A program made the position numbers and the translations under genes. Under the pieces are notes generated by a model. It did no database searches, was not told where the DNA came from, and saw only the letters and a list, made by a program, of their open reading frames with translations. This document shows positions 1-12,417 of a stretch of DNA of 64,000 bases, in pieces. The DNA comes from Kalaharituber pfeilii (lineage: Eukaryota; Ascomycota; Pezizomycetes; Pezizales; Pezizaceae), in assembly GCA_015179045.1 (NCBI GenBank), contig WHUZ01000014.1, positions 868,001-932,000 on the forward strand. The letters are read 5' to 3'. Position 1 is the stretch's first letter, and every line of letters begins with the position of its first letter.

Positions 1-2195
1 CTTCTTCAGTACGCTACATACAGTGACTCGTAAAAAGTCTTGGGGATTAGGCAATATTGGGGTACGTGTATCATGCAAGCATAAATGACGGGTCACTGTA
101 AAGAATTCCTAGCGCAGTTTACGTAAATAAAACATGCTGGGTCATCAACAGGAGACCTGGTTTCCGGGACTAGAGCCTCCTTACGGTTAAGTATGATTTC
201 GTGATCTACTGCAAATTGTCTATCTTGAGAATTGACATGAATTGTGAATAGTCTTATTCATCTACTAGTGCAACCGCAGGGACTTGGCATGACAATAATT
301 GTTACTACATAACTTGGTCTCGGCCTCTAGAGACCCCATTCATCAGTTGGGCAGATATCAAGTCCTCTGATTACATTAACTGGATTTACAGTTCTCACGT
401 CTGCTCCAAATTTAACACTTGTATACAGTGTTCTTTTGTTTGTATTTTTGATCCCCGGACAGTTCCGTATGCCTGTTCCCAATAAACCAAAACTTGATTA
501 CGTTTTCATCCGGATCATTCGTGGGAGGTTTGGCATGAGACTAACGCAGCGGGGAATATATGCGGAATTTCAAACATTGACTTCGTGCTTATTAAGGCCG
601 CCTGTTCAACCCTTCATATGTAACAAAAGCAGAATGGCATTGGATGTTTCCAATTTCGGAATTTTGGCACCGCACCTGACGGGTTACATACAGCTTAAGA
701 TAGCAACAAATAACGCCTACGCGGTACAACATCTTCGAAGCTTAGGTTGTACACTATGTTTCCAATGATAAGATATTGTCCCTTTTGGGCTGTAGTCGAC
801 ATTATTGACAGTATATCCCCTTGAGGTGTAGTTTGTTATACCCCTCGCAAATACCTGAGGTGATTATGACGATGCAGGATTATGCTTTGACTTGATCATT
901 TAATACAGATTAAGAGACAAGGCATTTTATTTGGGAAACAGGAATATCAAAGATATCTAATTAGGAAATCACATCCTAAGTATCTTATTCCTTAGTAGTA
1001 ACCTGTGTTGCATATTTTCATGTGCGGAAAATGTTTTTTCCGTTATCTTCCCCTTATCTAGTATCGGCAGGTATCCAGGCTCAGAAATGGGCCTAGCATA
1101 TCCTAATAGAGCAAAAACATCAAGAAATTGAATGTCTCATCTGACCCAATAGGGAATATCTCTGTGAGTCAAAAAAAGAAGAGAAAAAAAGAAACATCCA
1201 GAGCATTCCTTGTCTGTTACTGTGTTTAGTGTGTGCCTGATGATACATGCGTCAATTATTCCTGCCGAAATTAAACAGCTGGTCGAACCGCGGAGAGCCC
1301 CGCAGATCGGGGTTGCAGATCTAATCAGGCGCTCACTGCAGTCTGCCTCGGGGTATCCCCGCTTCCCAAGGAATTGGCGAGCGTGCAGCTGATAGTTATT
1401 ACTCCTTTTTTTGTTCTCCTTTGCTTTACAACTAGAGTTACAGCAACCAGAACACCTGAGTAGGCACAACCAGCTAATGGGTAGAGCTCAAGAAACGTAA
1501 TCCCATGCTACTATGATCATATTTAAGGCACAGTTAAGATATCGCACTCTCTTTGGCCGTCGTGGGAGCAGGCGAACTGAAAACAGCTCGAGGTGACGTA
1601 CATTGATAGATTGGAGGGATAGAATATGCACCATTTTTCCCAGTATGGTATAGAATTGTACAGGGCTATTTCGACTGGATCGTCCAATTAAAAGGCGACT
1701 TTACTGCTAGATTCGACATTGTTGAAGGGGCGAGAACCACACAGACAAAAACAATAAAAGCAACATCACCATGGCAATCGCCGCCTACGCAAACTTTGGG
1801 GCCTCCAAACCAGTGGGTAAACCGTGCAATTTTATCTATGCTAAAACTTGTCATACCCATCTCGTGAGTACTTTAGGGTTCCAAGGCTTCTGTGCATTGT
1901 TAATGAGAAATCCCTTTCATTCCATGAGAAAATACATAAAAATAGCTCGTGTGTGTGTATTATTCCTATTAGCGATCATGACACTTTCTGGTACTGTTGT
2001 TTGGAGACGACCAAAGTTGGGTCAGCCTAGGAAAGAAAATAAGAAAAACTCCTTACAATTATCCTGTTTAGTCTGACTATACTCCGTGATCCCGTTTCGT
2101 CCAGTCCGTTCAAACCATTGTTTTGGGATGTCAGCTCTCTGTGTAAATAATTCCCATTCCAATTTCCGCTTCCTTTTCTGTCTGTTTCGGATACA

Positions 2196-2224
2196 GGGAG
2201 GGGGAGGGGGGGGGGGAGGCGGGG
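2196..2224. repeat. G-rich tract
   Basis: A nearly pure purine run with G-runs of 3, 5, more than 10 and 4 bases on the plus strand. It could form a G-quadruplex, but no gene is next to it. Open frames crossing it are products of low complexity. Confidence 0.8.
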
Positions 2225-2838
2225 TTGCATGGACCAAAAGGGTAGTGGTCTGGTTGAGAATGGACCTGCACTTCCTCAGAGATCCATTGACATCGTGTAC
2301 TTACTGAATTCATGTGTGGCCGTCTACAGGACCTAACAACGTGGGTGCCGACCGTAGCGCTAGACAAATTGGAGCATGACACATAACCCTAGGATCAATG
2401 GCTGGCGTTGGCTGCTCCAGGTTTGCATTTGAGTTTGGGACGCTTTCCAGATGCGGTTGCGCAGCTATAGAGCACTAGACGTGTTTTGTTTACACATTCT
2501 TGCTTTGCTACGAATTGAGTGGGCAAATAAGCCCTATTGTTTGTTGGGCAATGAATTGAGGACCTAAACACCATCTTACCGCTTTTTTCTTTCCGCACCT
2601 GGGAGTAGTTGGAAAAGATTATTATACAGTGCTTGGACATGCAGGAGGTTTAGCCCTTTAGATCCTCAAAATGCAGCTCATTTGTCGATGCAAGGCATTT
2701 TCAGAGCTTCTACCCTTATGTAAATTCATGATCCAGAAGTGCGTTTTGAGAATTTAGTGTGGCAAGCCAACCAGCCCCATGTAATTTGCAGTTTTATGGT
2801 ACCCCCTTATTTCTGACTAGAAAACATTCAAACAAGCA

Positions 2839-2881
2839 CTACCACCACCACAACCACCACCACAACCACCACTACCGCTAC
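2839..2881. repeat. (ACC)n-type microsatellite
   Basis: An imperfect trinucleotide repeat of CCA/ACC units interrupted by CAA and CTA triplets. No associated coding frame is supported. Confidence 0.85.
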
Positions 2882-3215
2882 CACGCACGCACCTGAATAT
2901 TCTTCTCTATTCTTCTATCGTCCCTTCTCGCGATATGATACTCTTCACTGTAGTGGCATGTCTGCATCAAGCTTGGTCAACAATTACGGAACGTATTTCC
3001 ATCAATTAAGACCGAACATCCTGGTACTGACAATCCGCGCACTCACCCAAACCCCATGCCAGCAAAATGCAAACTGGCGTCGCGTCACAATCATATACTT
3101 TGAATTCACCAGCTAAGCTGGTTGAGTTTTACTACTGGCGCGCAATCACCCAGCACAGTTAAAGGTCTGGTTTGCCGAACATGGGTGCAGCGACTGGCGA
3201 CTGACAGTTCAGTCT

Positions 3216-3274
3216 GGGGAGGGCGGGAGGGGAGGAGAGGGGGGGCGGGGGCGGGGGGGAGTGGGGATGGGGGC
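3216..3274 (+). repeat. G-quadruplex-prone purine tract
   Basis: About 60 nt with at least eight runs of three or more G on the plus strand, broken by single A, C or T. It lies about 220 nt upstream of the ATG-free leader region of the gene starting at 4283, so it may sit in that gene's promoter. The regulatory role is inference. Confidence 0.7.
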
Positions 3275-3489
3275 ATTGCTCTCAGCATTCACGCATCGCA
3301 CCCACAGACAGACAAATATCGCATCAAGTGTGATGGTGTGGCTTCTGGATTCGAACGCTCGCCTGGGCAGTAGTCCTTAGTGCCCTAGCTTCCGCAGAAC
3401 AACATTATTAAATCGAGTCTTGAACCCATCAAATCTTCCTCCCATTTCCAACCACAGTGCGGCATCCCCACCCCGGAATACATACATAT

Positions 3490-4282
3490 GCCCGAGCTCA
3501 CCTCGGTTTCCCTCGCCACTGAGATCAAAGCAACCAGCAGCTACAGCTTCCAAACAGCCAGAACTCGGCACATCTTCCTGGCAACAGCGCGGTGCTCTGT
3601 GGTGTTGCGGTAAGGACTAGTTCTTCAGGTTGTCGCCGGTACCGCTGCGAAGGCGTCTTCACTCACTTCTGCCCGCTGAACGATTGCTGTTGCTGTTGCT
3701 GTTTCTACGCAACTGCTGCTTTAACGCATACCCCAGCTAGCATCCAAAAAGCTCCAGGTTCGGGTTGTTTTCGTTCTGGATTCCTCAATAGCTACCACCA
3801 GTCCCCCACCCCCGGCAAGTCACTGCTTGACTGACTCTTTACATTCTCGCTCGTCGCGATAGGAGCTTTCTTTCGCGACACTGTCGTACACAGTAGTTCC
3901 CCCCAAAGTTTCCGCCAGTTCGATACACAAGGACAAGGCTTCGCCTCAAAGCATCGACCCCAGCTTACTCCTGCAAGTGGCATCATTACAAAGGCAAAGC
4001 TAGCTTCAGCATCCTCGTCGGTGCTTTTCTCAATTATTTTATTACTATTTTTTTTTTTTTTTTTTTGCTTTTTCACATCGCAGCCTTGTAACTACTGAAT
4101 CGAATTTTACCTTATAATTTGCAACAAGACCTTCTCGATAAAAAGCACTCGATAGACACAAACTACCTTTACCCTGTTGTCCAGACATCATTCTTCGCTC
4201 TGATTGCACCTCTCCCTACACAAATTACACAACTTTAAGCTGAGCTTCCCGAATTCCTATCGCCTGAAATAAGACCATCACG
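3490..4282 (+). promoter_or_regulatory. Promoter and long ATG-free leader of the 4283 gene
   Basis: No ATG occurs on the plus strand between 3490 and the start codon at 4283, a stretch of 793 nt where about 12 would be expected by chance. The sequence is pyrimidine-rich, holds a CTGTTG repeat near 3685-3705 and a T-run at 4049-4066, typical of fungal core promoters and leaders. The likely reading is a long 5' untranslated region with selection against upstream starts. The transcription start cannot be placed from sequence alone. Confidence 0.55.
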
Positions 4283-6146
4283 ATGATCTCCGGTAATGAG
4301 AAGATGGCCACCAATACGCGTCCTCTACAGTTTAGTATGAACTTCGAACAGATGTGTTCCTACCCAGAAATAAAGGAGATGCTTGATAGCGCCCGACGGT
4401 TTCTACAGAATCATAAGCCCTTCCAACCGTCGACGCCGCAGTCTTTATGGTTCGAGCATGTCCTCCTTTTCCAAAACATGGCGAAACTCTGTTCATATCT
4501 AGCCTCGTCCCGTTCATCTCCCGGTTACCTTCCTGCTGAACCTGAATTCCAGAATCCCCACCCCGTTAGCCGCAATAACGTAACAGCTTGGATGGAGGAG
4601 GGACCTTGGAATCCACTCACAGTTGGAAGCCGAACCGCTGAGGACACTGAAGCATGCTCGCCAACCATAGGGACGGCTACCAACTTTCCCGCTGCGGTTG
4701 CCTCAAGTACCGCCCAGAACTTCTTTTCTACCTCCGATACACTCAATATAACACAACCTTCTGTTCCGACCCCACCACTACCCCCTCAATACTGTCACTC
4801 CACGGTCACAACTGCAACTCTGCGACGGGGTGAGGCAGACTCCTTAAGGTATACGGACACCATGGTGAAGACCAGACGACCCGGCGTGGCGTTTGGTTCT
4901 AAATCCCTCCAGCTGCCATCATCACAGCAAAGCCCAATGACCCCAAGAACCAGTTCCCCATTGTCCGGTATTAAAGAGCACGAGTCAATCGACTTGGAGC
5001 ATTTGCAAGGGGGCAAAATGGTAGTGCCAGCATAGCAGTCGGTAGGGAAATTAAGAAACGACGAACAGAGAAGGGAGGTGATACCCAGGCTGCACAGGAA
5101 GCATCGCCGAGTCTAGAGAATGGGAGCGGGAGAGATAACTCTGCGAACAGAGCTCGTTTCAGTTGTAAATTTTGTGGCAAAGAGTTCGAATTCGAGTGGA
5201 AATATAAGTAAGCTTCCCATTCCAACATTGTTTTTCACTTCTCACAGCAGAAGCTGAAGCTGATGTCGGGTTCCCCTTGTCTAGTGACCATCAAACAAAA
5301 CACACCAAGAAAAAGCAATATCAATGCGAATCCTGCCAGGCTTGGTTTGGGAGAGAGCGTGACTTGATCAAACACCGCCAATCTCAGAAGCACCAGAAAC
5401 GGGTTAACCAAGGAATCGGAGCGAGAATACCGGAACGCTATCAAGCAACTCGGAGTCAATTCCCTCAAGCAGGCCGTGGTCAGGGTTCCTACTACACCAC
5501 TAGCCAAACCTATCCTAAAGCTGACCGCAGGCCCATGGACATCCCTGAAAACAATCCTTCAGAGCGCCGCTCTAGCAATGCGACACAGATGTCAAATAGC
5601 CCAAGCCCACTGCCTCGGGGTGGACAACTCGCTCATACTCTCTTCTGGCCCGCGGAGGAAACATTTCCAAACGTTTCGGAGAGCCATGGCCCTAACGAGG
5701 CAGATAAAAGCAGAGAGCTTAGTCTCAATCCTCCTGTCGTGACTCTCTCCTACATTGCGTCCCCTAGTACCCCCAATCTGCTCACAGGTAGTTCGTTGGC
5801 CGTGAGTCAGCAAAACCTTGTGTATCCATTCACCCTCAATATGCATGATTCAAATTTGCCTTGGTTCCCAGAACGAGATAATGCTTCAGAGGTGCCTGGC
5901 GATGAACCAGCATTCTTTCCCCAATTCGTGAATTTCGCCTTCAGCCAGTCTTCACAGCCTTCGTCTTCACAGCCTTCGTCTTCACAGCCTTCGTCCTCCT
6001 CATACTTGCGTTCAAGCGATATGAGGAGTATAGGAAATACCACGACAGAGTCCACAACTGGACCAGAAACAACACCTAGGCTTGCCTCAGCATACAGCTA
6101 TTATGGTACAGGCGCAGCTGATGGTAGTGACGGTGGTCAAGGATAA
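4283..6146 (+). CDS. C2H2 zinc-finger protein, three exons
   Basis: Proposed exons are 4283-4967, 5036-5207 and 5285-6146, giving 572 residues. The second intron (GTAAGC...CTAG) is secure, because joining it rebuilds a perfect finger: C272-X2-C275-X12-H288-X3-H292. A second finger follows at C300-X2-C303-X12-H316-X5-H322, whose longer histidine spacing resembles RNA-binding or U1-like fingers. The first intron (GTATTA...CATAG, 68 nt) is needed to pass an in-frame stop at 5033 and fits the frame exactly, but lacks a clear branch site; a frameshift is the alternative. The rest is low-complexity Ser/Pro/Gln sequence, including three perfect 15-bp repeats at 5949-5993 that encode a serine-rich tract. 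This looks like a nuclear regulatory or nucleic-acid-binding protein. The start is the first ATG after the long leader. No targets can be named. Confidence 0.75.
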
Positions 6147-9100
6147 CGACTGTACCTCAGTAAGTATGCCCGCTTCTGTTTTTGAATCGGTTTTCCATCG
6201 GTCGCCCTAACATGTGCACCGCTGTAGCTTAGGCACGCTGTACACTCCAAGACGGTGGACAAATTCCATTGTCGACGGATGAGGCCCAATAAGAACACGA
6301 CAACGCATGCCGTGTCGACATATTGTCATGAATGTGAAGGGATACTCTGAAGAGACCTTTCAAGCATCTTGACAAACCCAGCAGATGCCTGAATCATCTT
6401 CTGCAGACGACGATTCTCGCACTATCCGCTCTGCGTCGGCTACACAAAAGCCCACCAGATCCCCCAAACCCCAATATGTTGTTCTTCAGGATTGCATGTT
6501 ACTATATTCATTTCTGCGTTTCGTTTCTCACGATCTCTTGTCTTTCCTGTGACATAGCCTCGGTTTTGTGACATTATGCAATGTAGTAGTGTGTTTAGCT
6601 TTCCGTAAGTGTTCGAGTGCTATTTCCTTAATACCGACTCACTTCTCCCCCCCAAAATTTCTTTTATGAGCTAGTCGAATGGCACGAGATGAGTAATTTT
6701 GCGGGTTGGATTGAACGGATCATTGCGAAGGAAATTTGTGATTGCTGGTGAAGTTCTGTTCATGGGGTGAAACAGCATAAATCATCGGCCGATGGGTGGG
6801 TATCTCTGTTGTTCAAGGACATGTCTTTCTCAGTCACTTGTCGTGTTATCGTTCTCGGTCACTTGTCGTTGTGTTATCGTTCTCGGTCACTTGTCGTTGT
6901 GTTATCGTTCTCGGTCACTTGTCGTGTTATCGTTCTCATACGACAGAGTGGTGTACCCTAGACATGAGTTAGTTTTACAAATAACGGTCCGAAGAGTGAT
7001 GGATTACTGATGGAAGCCATAAGGTTATAGATAACCCGGTTAAAACATAGATATTGCAGTCACAAATTGATCTCGTTTGCCTTTGCACGAATCTTCACAC
7101 ATGCTAACAGCCTCAAATTGACGTCAAAGCTGGTCAAGAAAGTGTGTCAATCTGTGTCTCCAATCCGAAAATGCGGTGACATGTCCTTCCCAGTTCTTCG
7201 CCTCGCCATTTGAAAGTTTCTAAAGATGTTCTCTTCTGCAATTATCATATTCGGAGAGCTGGCTAAGAAGTAGAAATGGTGCAGATCCAAGTGCCCCCAA
7301 TGCAAGGAGAAGAAAGGAAAAAATCTTTTAACACTTATACCACGGGCGTGTAGAGTCTTCTGGCCTTTTCGACGTCAACATTCTATTGGTTCGCAGGTTT
7401 TTCTTTCAAAAGGTACAGTAACTGTTTCATGCTGCTCCTTGGCTTTGTCATAGACCGAACCTTGTGTAAGCCACGCCGTTGCTCTCTAGTATGTCGGACC
7501 AGAATGAACTCTACGAATTTGTTCAGATAATTCTAGCAGGATGTAGTCTCAGTCCCCGCTGGCCTTCGAGATGCTCTAAGGCTTCTCTCTGGACACAATT
7601 CCTACTGAAGGCTGAAGGACTGCTATAGGAGAAGCACTGAAAGTATAACAAGCGGTTAAAGGACACAAACACTCGGTGGCCCACTTAGCAATGCTGTGGG
7701 AATCGTACGTTGCTGGTGCCAAAGGACGAGAACGAGAGGGGCCTGGGTTGATTGAACATGGTGGAGCGTTCTAGCCATAGACATCGGAAAGGAACAGGAT
7801 CCTCGAAACAGTTCTTTGAGAACTTCATAGGAACTAAGGCGCTGTTTGGTCGACCACGTATAGCCTTTCAAGTGGAAACTACGGCAACCAAACGATTGCG
7901 TAGTTTCACTAGAGCCGTTTCGCGCGAAACTAAACTGTGAGTTTCCGCCCGCAAAAATTGGAACTGTCCAACGGAAGTGAGTATAGCCATGTATCATTTC
8001 GCTTGCTACAGCAAACTGCATCACACTATTGCATCGCATCATGACATTGACATCGCATTGCACCACTATTGTGGCAGAACTCAACCCTCATGATATCCTC
8101 ACTCCACACTTATTATTGGCAATTGGAGTAGAAATAACAGAGTACATGCTGTTATTTTACAATAAAACATTTATGCGGACATCAGCATTGCAAGGAAATA
8201 CGTACTTACAGGAGGTCTATTTTTCAGCAAGCCCCGGCATCCTTTGGAAGGGCCACTTTGCTCATAGTTCTGACATTTTGGGTAGGCTGATTGAGTGCTA
8301 TAGCAGAAGGCATAGACAGTGATAGTGATAGCAGTAGTAGCTTGAGACTCGCAATGCCATAGCTGCAATTGACAAGTTTGATATTGGTGGTCGTGGGATA
8401 AAATTTTTTTTTTTTTTGCACAATGAGGATGTCGCAGACAAACCTTCAAGTTGCCGTTTTTTCTTGCACTGCATATCTGTAGGTGCGTATGTAGCAAACA
8501 AACACTTCCCCAGTTCCGATTGCACCTCTTACGTCGTATCCCGTCTTGGCCATTCATGCCGACGCTAGGTCTAAACTATCTGATACGACCTACTGCAACC
8601 AAACGGGGCTTAAAAGTACGCATGCCGCAGTACAAAATCTCACGTACGTACTTTACTGGGAAACCAACCATCATCGGGTAACCGCTCAAAAGGTCTTTAC
8701 AATAACGGGATCAATTTGAATGCAAATGCGCTCATAATTGAACTGCAAATTCACCGGGATTTTATTTCGGTTCCTCAAAATTCGGGATACCCATCCTAGC
8801 AATTAGGAACAACAATGCTTGAAATATGAATACTTCATAATAAGTGAATTGCTGGAGATCTAGAGATACTGGAATGCTAAAAATCCTTGCAACTAGCAGG
8901 CACTATCGCAAGTTCACAAACACACCTAAACATATCGAGGAGCTCGAAATACTCAACTTTCATCCTATTTTGACTGAAAGTGGCCGAGTCATGGTAAACC
9001 AACCTTTTGGGCGGTTCCCGGTGATGTACGTTACCTGTTTGCGCCCCCCTTACTATAGCCGTACTCTCCAGCACGTGCAATCACCCAATAGTACTTCTTG

Positions 9101-11824
9101 CACATATCCATCCACAGGCAAGCTGTATATTCATATTCGTACGTGATAACAGTTTGATCATGATCTTACTATTTCACCTTCGACGAGCAATTCCATGGAC
9201 TCTCTCCTTGATCAGCTCCACAACTCAGAGTTAGAATCACATATAGCTGCAGACGCAAATCACGAAAATGCCCAAAGGAAGTGTTTTCACCACACCTTTA
9301 CAGGTATATGCAGTTCTTTAGCCTGAGCTGAATATGGCAGCTGCCGGTAAGCCACAAAGAGCCCGGAGCAGCCGCTTGAGCGGACCTTACTAGGCCTAAG
9401 AATAGCTAGATAACTAACTTATGTTCTGTCAACATTTAAGCCGGCTAGCAGAAGCTGTGGCTTGTAAACAACCATTGGGAGCAGGTTAACATCCAGATGA
9501 GGCTGTGCAACCACTCTCTCAGTGAAGCATTGGATCCTACTGATTTTTTCCATCTTAAGACTGAATTCTTCCTAGTCGCACCTAGCGTCGAGTCAAATTT
9601 GCCACAACATATGTCCCTTTTTATTGATTCAGGCACCATTCGTCTGTTCCCGCTCTTCGATTCAATGACACTTTAGGGATCTTGGCATGAGACTGCGCAA
9701 CGGTTCATTTTCTTCCTTCTGCAATCTACAGTATACGTAATGTCAAATATTCAGTTGATTGCAGAAATCGATTAGCGGCAAAGAATACAAGTAACAGTGC
9801 AGGTACAGTGAACCACCTTCCTAATTTACAGGATTGTCCAATTTGATTGGGGCCTATTCCTCGTCGATAAAATGATTCTATCTCTTATATTTATTGCGCA
9901 TTCACACCATGGACCGTAGTGAAGCCAAGCCCTCAAGGCACGAGGCAGCACTCTACTTGACGTGTTCAAGAAGCTCAACGGCAGCAACTCCATGCGGGTA
10001 GAACTCCGCAGCACTGACAAAAAGAACTGAAAAACGAATTTTCTATAAACGAACTTGATGGCGTTAGTCTCGTGCCCATGATGGCGTGAGCTTCTCCGGT
10101 TGACCCTTGTGGGCCTATCTGATACAGTTTAAAAATGCTTACACATGACGCTCACTTCGATTTTAGGTCGAACCCACAATTGAATTTCTGATTATAGGGC
10201 GAAATAATAGCATGGGTTTGAGATCCAGCTCCATGACATAATTACTCCCGGTGGGCAATGCCGCTGTCCCTAGTTTTCAGGCCTGTCTTCATGGATGCTG
10301 AGTTGTACAGTATTCTAATCCTGGCATTGGATTCAGAACCCCTCACTTGGCGTAAGGCCAAACCACATGTGGCTCTGAGTGCGCAGGAAATTGTTTGAGG
10401 TATCTCTGTAGCTGACGCCAACCGTAACAGTACACAATATACTCGTGCCGGGCTCAGGTCTACTCAACCCTGAGATAATCGCTGTTGTGGGCCAAAACAT
10501 GTCTAGGCAAACATTGCCAATTTTACTTACGGATTACATTTCCGGGCTGGTTAATCTCAAACGAAACATCCCCCGCTTGCTCATAATCATGGTTGGTGGT
10601 CTGTTGCCCAAGCATGGCTAACATAGGGGAACCAAGCAAGTATGTATTGATGTATGCATGGAGTACCCCTAGAGTTGGCATCAGCTTCATTTTGGGCGCA
10701 TATGCAAACCTGGGCTTGCTCTAGTAGATCCACCGGTTTTACGCTAGTCTCGAGACTGCGCTGACGCCCGAAAAACCAATCGTTTGTTAGACTTTAAATA
10801 CGTACAATTAGTAGGTAAGGACTGTAGGGTTACCACATCTAACTAAGTAGTGCTGTCATGGGACAACGGAAATTTTCGGAGCCATCCGCAAAACGCATGT
10901 GACGGTTTTATTGTGACTTTTACTGGGCCGATGTTTAAAACGCGCTAGTAGGAGCAGAGCTAGCGTGAAGTTGTATCTGGTCTAGCTGTGCCTCTCCAGA
11001 GTAACATCGACAGCACCCTTGTCCGCTTGGCCAAGGGCCAACGATGAGGTTGTTCTAGAGTAATAATGGCCCCCAGCTTCTCGTAAGACCCAGGGTGACG
11101 GGTTGGGCGAGCACCGGTTTCAACTGGCTGGAATGGGTGCAGTGTGATGGACCGCAGCAAGTCAATTGGCATGTTGTGACAGGTTTAGCTACATAACTGT
11201 ACTGGGATAGCCGCCATGATGCCCTGCGATGGCATCGTAAAAAACGGGGTTTTCCTGGCAGCCCAAACCAGGGTGTTTGGTTGACTCATGCACAACTTAT
11301 GTTTGGACCCGTAAAATCAAAAGCTCCGAAGCACAATGTCAGTAATTTACACATTTCGATTCAGTGCTTCTGTTTCGCACATTGACAAGCACCGTTAATG
11401 AACCCTCAATGACGGACATGGACCTTTCCCTGTTTGCTGAACGGCCCTCGGCGCTCTTTTCTCTGTTTGGTTTACGTTCGCCACCGGGCATCGTTTTGTC
11501 TGAGCTTTTGTGGTGTCGCGGACAACCACGCATCGTGATCTATGGGATCTACAGCAAGGTAACATCGCACACCAACCGAGCAGTTCAGCCAATAGCAGTA
11601 AACCAGCACATCCTTCTTGGGTTAGCTTTTAGCGTATTAATGGGAAGGGCCCTGTCGACAGAGCAAGGCTGTGTGCTTCCTCGGACCTAACTGGTAGAAG
11701 CTTCACTGTCGCTGCACTCTGCCCAGCACAATCAAGCAAGCTTGTTTAATTGATAACGGTTGTGACTCTGCGGCCATATCTCGGCTTGAAAGTGCGGTGC
11801 ACCGACTCTCTGGATTCACGGATG
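6147..11824. other. Intergenic, mostly featureless
   Basis: The 3' end of the upstream zinc-finger gene lies in its first few hundred bases. Open frames such as 7656-8084 (-) and 8171-8557 (-) overlap others, lack motifs and are not accepted. A T-run at 8407-8420 has no recognised retroposon tail beside it. Apart from the minisatellite at 6828-6937 nothing could be assigned. Confidence 0.55.
6828..6937. repeat. Minisatellite, four copies of 25-28 bp
   Basis: Four tandem units share the core GGTCACTTGTCG followed by TGTTATCGTTCTC. The two middle units carry an extra TTG, giving 28 instead of 25 bp. The array lies about 680 bp past the end of the zinc-finger gene and has no coding meaning that I can support. 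Confidence 0.9.
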
Positions 11825-12417
11825 TCAATAGTTATATATCTTTGGGGTAACCTAGATTCCATCCCATCGGGTAGAAGCATCATAAAGTCGCGCATCGAAG
11901 TTCATCCCATTCATCTCTTCCCAAGCTTAGCACAGCATCTTAGAAGTCACAGTTATCTCACTCACATTGTCCAAACAAACCAAACGTCAATCAACTGCCC
12001 GTCTCTATTGCCTCCCTTGGGAACCTGCCATCAACTCAACGCAAACACAGCACATCCTCTCGACCTCTTATTTTTGAGCTGCCAGGTGCATACTCAGCTT
12101 TCTTATCTGTGCTTTGAGCTTCAGAGAGCGATTTTGCACATTTGCATCCCAGCCTTTTTCCGTGCTAGCGCTGCCAAAGCACAGCTCTTCCTGGCCCGCA
12201 AATACACTTCCCCGCGTTTCACGAACAACGTTATCCAGTCGGCCTTTCTTTTACACTCGACCTTACCAGTGATCACTGCTTTGTTCAGCTGCGCACTCGG
12301 ACACACTCGGATACCTGCAGACCTTTCTCCTTCCGCTGGGGACACGGGGCACCGTACCCACAAACAATCCACAACAGGGCTATATAGTCCCTGTTTATTC
12401 TAGGACTCCGCCGAATT
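11825..12417 (+). promoter_or_regulatory. TATA box and ATG-free leader of the 12418 gene
   Basis: A TATATAT motif at 11833-11839 is followed by 578 nt without a single plus-strand ATG before the start codon at 12418, where about nine would be expected. The tract is pyrimidine-rich with many CTTCC and CATC words. A long open frame (11750-12403) runs through it but has no ATG, so it is read as leader, not gene. Confidence 0.6.

Larger units (their letters stand above)
1..3215. other. Intergenic, no gene supported
   Basis: Only short unrelated open frames of up to about 110 codons occur, overlapping on both strands, and none shows a recognisable motif or convincing splice structure. The stretch holds two simple repeats, listed separately. 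The distal promoter of the zinc-finger gene at 4283 may reach into its right end. Confidence 0.6.

Noticed and set aside
7838..8614. Possible MITE with GTTTGGT-containing ends
   Set aside because: Only about seven terminal bases match in inverted orientation and no matching target duplication is present.
11750..12403. Long open frame of 217 codons upstream of the large regulator
   Set aside because: It contains no ATG, has leader-like composition and lies between a TATA box and the first ATG at 12418. It is read as 5' leader.
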